From IMG/VR virus record IMGVR_UViG_3300046010_002208, positions 1-34,208 of that record: 34,208 nucleotides of DNA; one strand, written 5' to 3'. A program made the translations under genes and the position numbers. The stretch is from a virus. A model generated the notes under the pieces. The model saw only the letters and a list, made by a program, of their open reading frames with translations, searched no databases and was not told the DNA's origin. Below, in pieces: positions 13,661-20,183 of the stretch (its first letter is position 1; each line of letters starts with the position of its first letter).

Positions 13661-14397
13661 TTCCCCCACCTGTCGCTTTCGTAGTGATATTTCTCAGAGC
13701 CGCAAAAGGCTCGTTGGGCATCTCGGTCAATTGAGAAGACGAAACTATCATCTGCCATCAAAGCAGCGCCAATGTGTGACAGGGGTGTAGGTGCGTCAAA
13801 GGCGATGGTGGTGCGAATTGACTTGCCTTGCGTTGATGTTTCATAGAATGGATCGTGAATGAGGACTGAATCAACGACGAGTGGATAGATATGACTCGCC
13901 AATAAATCTTGGTCAATGGTGTAGTAATCCGAGCCGTCTCGGTGAGCAAGAATAAAGTTTTCCATAAATCCCAACTTCTCTGTCTTGCCTGCAAACATAC
14001 CGGCGGAAATTGGATAGTTGTGACCTGTGGGGTGGTCTTTGATAATGTGATAATCAAGACCTGATTGCTCCCAATCCTCGTGGGCTATGCGGTCACGATA
14101 TGACAGGCGAGCATCAACATCTCGACAAATCACTGCCTCAAACTGAGGATCAGAGAATGCAAAATAACGCCACAACTTGCCATTGTGATTCTCTTCAGAC
14201 TCCATTTCAACAATTTGCACACCTTTGACGAGCTTGAGAGTGCTAATGATGACAGGGTCAACGCTTGGGCCAACATAGAAGCGAACAATAAATCCATCAT
14301 CAAAGGGAAAGTATCGTGAGGCAAGAATGGCGTTCTTGATTGCGCCTATGGTGTAGCGAGGCTCATTGCCATACAGAGAGAAGGAGATGCATTTCAT
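13657..14397 (-). CDS. Glycosyltransferase-like protein A (DVD motif)
   Basis: The 246-residue protein has a GT-A-like layout: an early strand-loop region, then VICRDVDARLS with a D93-x-D95 metal site, followed by an acceptor-like region (HNYPISAGMFAG). Related phage and bacterial proteins are annotated as glycosyltransferases acting on surface sugars. It sits between another glycosyltransferase and a sugar-nucleotide SDR, with ATGA overlaps on both sides. Donor and acceptor are unknown. Confidence 0.6.
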   Translation of the reverse strand: MKCISFSLYGNEPRYTIGAIKNAILASRYFPFDDGFIVRFYVGPSVDPVIISTLKLVKGVQIVEMESEENHNGKLWRYFAFSDPQFEAVICRDVDARLSYRDRIAHEDWEQSGLDYHIIKDHPTGHNYPISAGMFAGKTEKLGFMENFILAHRDGSDYYTIDQDLLASHIYPLVVDSVLIHDPFYETSTQGKSIRTTIAFDAPTPLSHIGAALMADDSFVFSIDRDAQRAFCGSEKYHYESDRWGK

Positions 14398-15071
14398 TGT
14401 TTGAGGTTCTTGACGAGAACTGCGTAATCTTCGCTCTTGATGTAGTTGTCAAACATCAGAGCGTCAAAAGAATAGACCTCACGAGCATTGACTGTTTGAT
14501 AACCCTCATCCCATTCGGCCTTGCCTGCGATAGGGTGACAATGCTCAATGATGACTTGTGGCAGATAGACAAGATTTCCAATGTCGTGACCCAATCGCTT
14601 CCAAAAGTTGTCAAGATAGAGATGCTTCAATTTCGGTGGCACCATCCCGCCAAGGCCACGGACAATGGCAGCAGACATCATCACCGCAGTTGGCAGATTC
14701 TCGCCTTGGAGAAGGTCATTGCCGTAGGCAAGTCCTGGGCGCGGGCCGATAGCTCGCATCAATGTCACATCCCAATCAGGCGTTCTGAATCTGTGATCGT
14801 CGCCGACAAATGTGAAGAACTCATAATCATTGGCATATTTCTTGGCAGCAACATTGAGTGGGTAAGCCATTCCGCGTGTTGTATTTTCAATTTCTATGAT
14901 GCGCTCAACGCCAACTGTGCTTCGATAGTTGACTAATTCCTCATCGTCTGTGTCCACAACAAAGAACAAATCGGATCGGCACGAGAACTCTTTGTGAGCC
15001 TGTAAGACTTCTGCCGCATTTTTCGGTCTGCCACGAGTAGGCACAAGCACGACATTGTTATTGAGATGCAT
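14394..15071 (-). CDS. Glycosyltransferase-like protein B (GT-A fold)
   Basis: This 225-residue protein starts with VVLVPTRGRPKN, typical of GT2-like enzymes, has FFVVDTDDEE early, and FVGDDHRF (88-95) as the metal-binding acidic motif. ATG 15071 has GGGGA upstream and is preferred to ATG 15098. It probably works with the adjacent glycosyltransferase and SDR to glycosylate a virion or cell-surface component; this is inferred from context. Confidence 0.65.
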   Translation of the reverse strand: MHLNNNVVLVPTRGRPKNAAEVLQAHKEFSCRSDLFFVVDTDDEELVNYRSTVGVERIIEIENTTRGMAYPLNVAAKKYANDYEFFTFVGDDHRFRTPDWDVTLMRAIGPRPGLAYGNDLLQGENLPTAVMMSAAIVRGLGGMVPPKLKHLYLDNFWKRLGHDIGNLVYLPQVIIEHCHPIAGKAEWDEGYQTVNAREVYSFDALMFDNYIKSEDYAVLVKNLKQ

Positions 15072-15327
15072 TGGATATTTCCCCACTAATAGCGGCATAA
15101 GCGGCTAGGTCAATGAATGAGTCAAGATGGTCAGGAGTCTCAATCAGGCGAGCGATTTTGACTAGACATAAACACAAAGCGACCTGTGAAGGACTTATCT
15201 CAGTTTCAAGATAAGCACTCCACAGGTCTGCGATGCGTTTGTGATTCGTGTAAGGGTCGCCATAAGTTTGTTGACGATCCGTTGATGTGAGGCGTTTTGC
15301 CTCATCTAAGATTTTCCCCCGTTGCAT
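15058..15327 (-). CDS. DUF6378-like phage protein
   Basis: The 89-residue helical protein carries the RQQTYGDPYTNHKRIADLW segment and a later DHLDSFIDLAAYAAI segment. This pairing is characteristic of a small domain (recalled as DUF6378) widespread in phages, with no assigned function. ATG 15327 is the start nearest the upstream stop, with GGAAG about 12 bases before it. It overlaps the next gene by 14 bases. Confidence 0.65.
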   Translation of the reverse strand: MQRGKILDEAKRLTSTDRQQTYGDPYTNHKRIADLWSAYLETEISPSQVALCLCLVKIARLIETPDHLDSFIDLAAYAAISGEISNASQ

Positions 15328-15331
15328 TCTG

Positions 15332-15529
15332 TTACTTACTTCCGCGACCGAACTCTGTCGCTTTAGGGTCAATGGCCTTCAAGATTGGGCCAATGACTGC
15401 GGCCGCAAATGCGGCAACATAATCCTTTAGAGGACGCGATGGGTCGGCGAGGTAGAGAGCTGCGACTGCTGCTGCTCCTGCTCGTGCGTAGGTGTTAACG
15501 ATTGCGACTGCTTTGTCTTTGTCGAGCAT
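15332..15529 (-). CDS. Putative holin (small amphipathic/membrane protein)
   Basis: The 65-residue protein has two moderately hydrophobic, alanine-rich segments (ARAGAAAVAALYLA and VAAFAAAVIGPILKAI) and a charged tail. Size, position directly after the endolysin, and an AAGGAG ribosome site before ATG 15529 fit a holin or holin-like protein. Hydrophobicity is low for a classical holin, so this is tentative; the membrane protein at 16035-16238 is the rival candidate. Its first 103 bases overlap the endolysin 3' end in another frame. Confidence 0.4.
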   Translation of the reverse strand: MLDKDKAVAIVNTYARAGAAAVAALYLADPSRPLKDYVAAFAAAVIGPILKAIDPKATEFGRGSK

Positions 15530-16035
15530 TTGCACTCCTTGAACTTAGGTCTGCCAAATCCCACGATGAAGACCGGCAGAGATGGCTTGAGTTTGCCACG
15601 ATTCTTGACCTTGTAGGCGCGAATTTTACGCGCAACTTGACCACCATTGCGTTGATCGCCTTTGGTGTCGGGGGCGGTGTTTCCTTCAATACAGGTGAGC
15701 GTGCCATTGGCATTGACTGCTTCCACGATACCGACATGCGAGATTCGGTCAATGCCATCGGCAGGAAAGTCAAAGAAGACGATGTCGCCAGGCATTGGCT
15801 CGGCATGGGCGACTAATTGCCAACGCTTTGCCTCGGCAAATGCCTTCGCCCCTGCCGGTGTGTAAGTGCAGTTAGGGATTTTCAAGCCGACTTGCTTGGC
15901 ACACCAATTGACAAAGGCGCCACACCAAGGCTGATTCGCCTTCTGATACTTTGTCTGATTATCGGCAGGGCCTTCAATGTAGCCCACCTCTGCGCTGGCG
16001 ATATGTAGAAAATTATCTAACTGCTTGGAACACAT
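15427..16035 (-). CDS. Endolysin with CHAP-type cysteine peptidase domain
   Basis: The 202-residue protein has a CHAP/NlpC-like domain over residues ~10-150. C38 in QPWCGAFVNW is the nucleophile, H100 in ISHVGIVE is the general base, and EGN at 117-119 holds the third catalytic residue. It should cut peptide bonds of peptidoglycan. The last ~35 residues are a low-complexity Thr/Gln-rich tail that overlaps the next gene in another frame and looks like a late addition. Start ATG 16035 overlaps the upstream stop (TGATG). No separate cell-wall-binding domain is seen. Confidence 0.8.
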   Translation of the reverse strand: MCSKQLDNFLHIASAEVGYIEGPADNQTKYQKANQPWCGAFVNWCAKQVGLKIPNCTYTPAGAKAFAEAKRWQLVAHAEPMPGDIVFFDFPADGIDRISHVGIVEAVNANGTLTCIEGNTAPDTKGDQRNGGQVARKIRAYKVKNRGKLKPSLPVFIVGFGRPKFKECKCSTKTKQSQSLTPTHEQEQQQSQLSTSPTHRVL

Positions 16036-16238
16036 CAACGCTTCAGAGCTTCCTTCACGATGTCGGTGAGGAAGTCCACCTTTTCCTCAAGTTGGTTGAC
16101 CTTATCACGCATTGATGATCCCCCATTGGGCTTGAGTTCGTTGAGATAATGCTTGACGAGCCACTTGATACCGACGGCGACCGAGCCGAGAATTGTGGTG
16201 ATGGCAACGGCCAAAGATGCCCAATCCAATGCGGTCAT
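16035..16238 (-). CDS. Small membrane protein of the lysis cassette
   Basis: This 67-residue protein has one clear transmembrane helix (WASLAVAITTILGSVAVGI) followed by a charged coiled-coil tail ending in KEALKR. The TGATG and TAATG overlaps tie it to the endolysin and the gene before. It may be the holin, a pinholin, or an accessory lysis protein; the sequence cannot decide. Confidence 0.6.
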   Translation of the reverse strand: MTALDWASLAVAITTILGSVAVGIKWLVKHYLNELKPNGGSSMRDKVNQLEEKVDFLTDIVKEALKR

Positions 16239-16498
16239 TATGGCTCCATGAATAACATCGAGGCAACGCCGGTTTCATTGTTGTTTGTTATTGCATACAA
16301 CTGCGACTTTGGTGACATTCTGAAATTGATATAGCTATCTTTGGGGATAGCAAAACCATTGGCAGTTGTCACACCTTGATCGCCGACATACATCGCGTGC
16401 GATCCAACATTGCGAAGGTGGACATCGCGGAACTCACCATAAGTTGCAATGATGAGAACTCCTGTTGATGTGACCGTGATTGCGTTTGACGAAGCCAT
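16238..16498 (-). CDS. Probable small structural protein
   Basis: The 86-residue protein is beta-rich with no charged clusters (ITVTSTGVLIIATYGEFRDV at its start). It resembles small virion proteins found at the end of tail modules in actinophages. AAGGAG lies right before ATG 16498. It may be a tail-tip or decoration protein. Confidence 0.5.
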   Translation of the reverse strand: MASSNAITVTSTGVLIIATYGEFRDVHLRNVGSHAMYVGDQGVTTANGFAIPKDSYINFRMSPKSQLYAITNNNETGVASMLFMEP

Positions 16499-16515
16499 TT
16501 TTCTCCTTGTAATTC

Positions 16516-17103
16516 TTAATCAAATAAATGATTTGTTGCGTAATCCCCTGAATGATCTGAAAAGCCTGGTGCTTGTGTTATCAAGTAAGGCGAGAAAACA
16601 TAACATTTTGCGTGAGGTTTAACTTTACGATTCATCTGTTCATCTGCAAAATCTAAACCATCAATATTTTCTAAAATTAAATTATAGAGAGTGTCACGAA
16701 CAAGGCTCGCGTGACCACCCCAGCTATTTTGGCTTTCCACGATTCCTGGATAAATCTCTCTCTTGTCACCGAAAATTTCTCCGAAAGAAACATAATCCCA
16801 GTCCGGCGGAATGTGAGGCCAAAGTTCTTCGAATCTTTCTGCAAAGTCATCAACAAAAAGACAATCATCGTCAAGCACTAAAACACATGGCAGATTTGCG
16901 TGTTTTGCATATCTAATGGCTTGGAGTCCATTAAAAGCATTCCACCAAGTCGCGCTTGCCTTTGTGCCTTGATGATCAATGACATCAAATCTGAGCCAAT
17001 CTATATTCAGAGCATCAAGTTGTTTTGAAATACTTTCAAGGCGATCACCTCTGCGTTTAAGGTTTTTCACAATGACTGTTCCAACAATGTCGTTTAGGTT
17101 CAT
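16516..17103 (-). CDS. Family 25-like glycosyltransferase in the tail module
   Basis: The 195-residue protein begins with the GT25 hallmark VIVKNLKRRGDRLESISKQL and has VLDDDCLF (76-83) as the metal-binding acidic motif. GT25 enzymes add sugars to lipopolysaccharide or protein. Here the gene sits inside the tail-fibre cluster, next to a glycine-rich fibre gene, so sugar addition to a tail protein is a reasonable inference. The ribosome site is weak. Its AT content seems higher than its neighbours', which may point to recent acquisition. Confidence 0.75.
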   Translation of the reverse strand: MNLNDIVGTVIVKNLKRRGDRLESISKQLDALNIDWLRFDVIDHQGTKASATWWNAFNGLQAIRYAKHANLPCVLVLDDDCLFVDDFAERFEELWPHIPPDWDYVSFGEIFGDKREIYPGIVESQNSWGGHASLVRDTLYNLILENIDGLDFADEQMNRKVKPHAKCYVFSPYLITQAPGFSDHSGDYATNHLFD

Positions 17104-17112
17104 CCGAATTTT

Positions 17113-17448
17113 CTATAAAGATTGTTCTAGCCAAGTTAGGGTATCTTCATCCCAACGCCAAAAACCCTCTTCAGGTCTAGGTGTTGGCGGTTGCCAATCA
17201 AAGTTTTCATCTAGCGACCAAGAAGCAAAAGGTTGTGGCGCAATAAAGACATCATTCACAGAATCATAGGTGTAACCAATGCCTGCAAATTGCTTGCGAA
17301 TGTTGTGATTATATGAAGTTTGTATCCAAGTGCCGCCAAGCCCCAAATCATTTGCAAGAAAATCAGCGCCACGATGTTCTAAAGAATTGTCAACAACTAA
17401 AACTTGTTTGACAATGTTATTTTCGTCTATTTCTGCGAAGTGTGCCAT
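17113..17448 (-). CDS. Conserved tail-associated protein of aquatic phages
   Basis: The 111-residue protein starts MAHFAEIDENNIVKQVLVVD and ends in a Trp/Pro-rich region (FDWQPPTPRPEEGFWRWDED). Proteins with this start and ending recur in phages of aquatic bacteria near tail-fibre genes, which supports a tail or host-contact role. The match is from memory. The downstream glycosyltransferase gene follows after 9 bases. Confidence 0.6.
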   Translation of the reverse strand: MAHFAEIDENNIVKQVLVVDNSLEHRGADFLANDLGLGGTWIQTSYNHNIRKQFAGIGYTYDSVNDVFIAPQPFASWSLDENFDWQPPTPRPEEGFWRWDEDTLTWLEQSL

Positions 17449-18270
17449 TTAATCTACCTGCGCTCTTGTATAGCGAACAACCACGACGCCTGAGCCACCG
17501 TTGCCGCTTGTTCCGCTTTCTTTCATACCACCTGAGCCGCCGCCTGTGTTTGCCGTTGCATTCCCACCATTTCCAGCCGTTCCGCCACCTGAACCCGCCG
17601 CACCATTATTGCCTGGGTTCTGAACGCTACTACTGCCACCACCGCCGCCTGCGTATGTGCTTCCAAAATAAGTTAAACCATCTCCACCTTTAGCGCCACT
17701 GTTTGTGGTTGAACTACTACCCGCAGCGCCAGCACCACCGCCGCCACCTGCTCCTTCTTGTCCGCTCGAACCATCTTTGCCGTTACCACCCGAATTGCCT
17801 TGTCCAGCAGTTCCAGCAGCTCCACTCCCGCCGATATTTCTACCCGAACTGCCGCCACCTGAACCACCCGAGGAAGGCCCTGCACCTTCTCCGCCGCCAC
17901 CGCCGCCGCCAGTGCAAGTTGTTAAACCTGTGAAACTAGTGTTAGAGCCATTATTTCCTGTGCCACTTAATTTTCCGGCCCCGCCTGCACCAATTGTCAC
18001 AGTATAAGAGCCATTCAAACTTTGGCTTGCCGAATAAAGCAATCCACCCGCGCCGCCGCCACCGCCTACTTCGTAATTTCCGCCCGTTGATGATCCACCT
18101 GAGCCGCCGCCTGCTACTCTTAAAACATCAGCCGTTAGAGTAAAACCGGAAACTTGTAAAGTTCCGCTTCCTGTAAAAGTGCGATAATAATAAGTCGCAT
18201 CAGAAGTGAGTGTTCCACCTGTAACTTCTTTTTTCAATTTGCTTGAAGCAATAATCCCGAGCAAAATCAT
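17449..18270 (-). CDS. Glycine-rich tail fibre protein
   Basis: This 273-residue protein has a short beta-rich start (residues ~10-60, including YYYRTFTGSGTLQVSGFTL), then about 170 residues dominated by Gly, Ser and Asn with many GGGGG runs, and a short conserved end (SGVVVVRYTRAQ). This is typical of polyglycine-containing adhesin or fibre domains in phages, often receptor-binding. ATG 18270 overlaps the upstream stop (TAATG). Low-complexity repeats make it prone to recombination. Confidence 0.75.
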   Translation of the reverse strand: MILLGIIASSKLKKEVTGGTLTSDATYYYRTFTGSGTLQVSGFTLTADVLRVAGGGSGGSSTGGNYEVGGGGGAGGLLYSASQSLNGSYTVTIGAGGAGKLSGTGNNGSNTSFTGLTTCTGGGGGGGEGAGPSSGGSGGGSSGRNIGGSGAAGTAGQGNSGGNGKDGSSGQEGAGGGGGAGAAGSSSTTNSGAKGGDGLTYFGSTYAGGGGGSSSVQNPGNNGAAGSGGGTAGNGGNATANTGGGSGGMKESGTSGNGGSGVVVVRYTRAQVD

Positions 18271-18908
18271 TATGAAATATCTCCCACAACATACCAAGTG
18301 TCGGTGGCGACCTTAATACAAGAAGCGGCTGAGAACTGCGCTCTCAACTTAGGCGCTATGGCAGAAGCTCCTGTTGAGGAAATCGTAGTAGTGCCTGAAG
18401 TGACTGCCTTGATTGTGGTCTGACCTGCACCGATTTGAATGACATTGATTACTGTTCCAGTTGGAAAAGCAACATTGGCATTGGTTGGGATTAGAAAGTC
18501 ATTAGCAGAGCCAACTGACATTGTGACAAGTTTTTGGTCTGCGTCTGTAAGGACTGCGGTATAAGTTGCAGTTTGAGCATTTAGGGTTAAAGCTGAACCT
18601 GCACGATAATCAAAAGAAAGAGTTACATCGCCTGAAGTTCCGCCACCTGATAAACCTGTGCCTGCGGTGACGCCAGTGATGTCACCTGCGTTGCCGACAT
18701 TGACCCACGATGATCCGTTATAGACCTCAACGGCGTTTGTGTCTTGAAGGTAGGACATCATTCCTTCAGCAAGGACTCCTGAAAGAGCAGTTGTGCGAGC
18801 AGTAGAGTTCGCAAAAACCATTGTGACTTGTTGTTGTAAATAGGTGTTCACTTGCGCGGCGGTCAAAACATCGCCGGAAACGAACAACTTATATCCTGCT
18901 CCTGCCAT
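18270..18908 (-). CDS. Minor tail / fibre protein
   Basis: The 212-residue protein starts with FVSGDVLTAAQVNTYLQQQ, a common opening of phage tail-fibre proteins, followed by beta-rich repeats (GVTAGTGLSGGGTSGDVTLS) of the kind seen in trimeric fibres. It lies between the minor tail protein and the glycine-rich fibre. Its stop overlaps the fibre start. Receptor binding is possible. Confidence 0.7.
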   Translation of the reverse strand: MAGAGYKLFVSGDVLTAAQVNTYLQQQVTMVFANSTARTTALSGVLAEGMMSYLQDTNAVEVYNGSSWVNVGNAGDITGVTAGTGLSGGGTSGDVTLSFDYRAGSALTLNAQTATYTAVLTDADQKLVTMSVGSANDFLIPTNANVAFPTGTVINVIQIGAGQTTIKAVTSGTTTISSTGASAIAPKLRAQFSAASCIKVATDTWYVVGDIS

Positions 18909-18917
18909 TTTTTCTCC

Positions 18918-20183
18918 TTAGTATGAAAGAACGCCGAGCGTTCCATCAAGCACACCTTGGGTTGTGGAATCCAAGATGAATGCCTGAATTATAGGCTCGG
19001 CCGTCAAGAACCTTGTTGTCCAAGTGTTCGGTGTAATGTCGTGGGTGATGCCCTGAACGAAAAGTTCAAGTGTAAAGCTCGATGATGCTTGTGCGGTCTT
19101 GGTGACATTGATGAGGGTGAAGAGGTCAGATTCAAGGCCCGCAACAATGCGAGTGTTGGCTGATTCGTCCATCAGATTCAGGCCGATAGAGTCAATGCGA
19201 AGCAGAGCCTCATCACGAGCATTGAGAAGCATTCCTGCTTGGTCTAGGGCCTCAGCATCAGTCTGCATAAGTAGGTCTGACCTTGATCCTGAATGGATAA
19301 AGTAAGTTTCAATTGAACTTGTGGACTGCACATTTTGAGGACTTCCGCCGAGGCGGGTGACTGTGATGTCATTGAAGATTTGAGTGTCATCATAGGCAAA
19401 GTCAATGCTCTGATAAGCGATGTCTGTGCCATTGTCGTTGAATTGCAAAGGCGTCTGATCGGCTTTGAGTGAAACTGTGGAGCGTGACAAGAAGACCGCG
19501 TTGCCTTCAACATCAATGAAGAAGCCACCGAGTTCGGTCTGTTCAATGGTTTGACACGCGCCTAGGAGTGTTCGAGAGGTGGCGGGGTCTGCCTGCACTG
19601 TGCTATTGCCTGCATCAATGAGGCGTTGGCTTGAAGGATAACTTGCAAGATTTAGCAAGTTTTCAATGCGCGCCCCCGTAGTTTGACCGGCGCTTGTTCC
19701 CGCAACGGTCGAGATGTTGACATTCTGAAAGAGACGAAAGGCATCTACGCATTGGAGGGTGACGCTTGAAATTTCATCAATGCCAAGTCTGAAAGAGTTG
19801 TCATAACTGACAATGTAGCCTGAATAAATATAATAACGCTCAAGACCTGAGCCATCGTCATAGTCTGCCCAAATGCGAATCTTGCGAAGTGGCAAGAGCT
19901 TGCCGTAATAGGGAGAAGAAGTGTTCTGAGGGTTCCAATCGCCATTGGCATCTTCTAAGACGACAGTGGCGGTGCCTGCTTCAAAGTTATTGAGGATTCG
20001 ATTACGACCGCGCCGAGTGCTAACGCGAAGGGCGATGTCACTGACATCCACGACATCTGCCGGTGCGTCAGCAAGGATGGCGGTATCAAGAAGACTTGTT
20101 GGGTCGTCAAGAATAAGCGGATTGCCGAACGCAGGGCCATTGGCAAAGTCAATGCTGACTCCAAGAATGGGTGTTCCTGGCAT
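18918..20183 (-). CDS. Minor tail protein (tail-tip/hub type)
   Basis: This 421-residue protein is the first gene after the tape measure, where siphoviruses encode distal tail and hub proteins. It contains STRRGRNRILNNFEAGTATV and later DADGD-like and WTTRF segments typical of actinophage minor tail proteins with beta-sandwich folds. ATG 20183 overlaps the tape-measure stop (TAATG). The exact role (distal tail or hub) cannot be separated by eye. Confidence 0.7.
   Translation of the reverse strand: MPGTPILGVSIDFANGPAFGNPLILDDPTSLLDTAILADAPADVVDVSDIALRVSTRRGRNRILNNFEAGTATVVLEDANGDWNPQNTSSPYYGKLLPLRKIRIWADYDDGSGLERYYIYSGYIVSYDNSFRLGIDEISSVTLQCVDAFRLFQNVNISTVAGTSAGQTTGARIENLLNLASYPSSQRLIDAGNSTVQADPATSRTLLGACQTIEQTELGGFFIDVEGNAVFLSRSTVSLKADQTPLQFNDNGTDIAYQSIDFAYDDTQIFNDITVTRLGGSPQNVQSTSSIETYFIHSGSRSDLLMQTDAEALDQAGMLLNARDEALLRIDSIGLNLMDESANTRIVAGLESDLFTLINVTKTAQASSSFTLELFVQGITHDITPNTWTTRFLTAEPIIQAFILDSTTQGVLDGTLGVLSY

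Noticed and set aside
14340-14936. 198-codon plus-strand open frame
   Set aside because: It is antisense to two well-supported glycosyltransferase genes and has no ribosome site or recognisable motif.
17442-18007. Proline- and histidine-rich plus-strand frames
   Set aside because: They are the complement of the glycine-rich fibre gene, which creates long open antisense frames by base composition alone.
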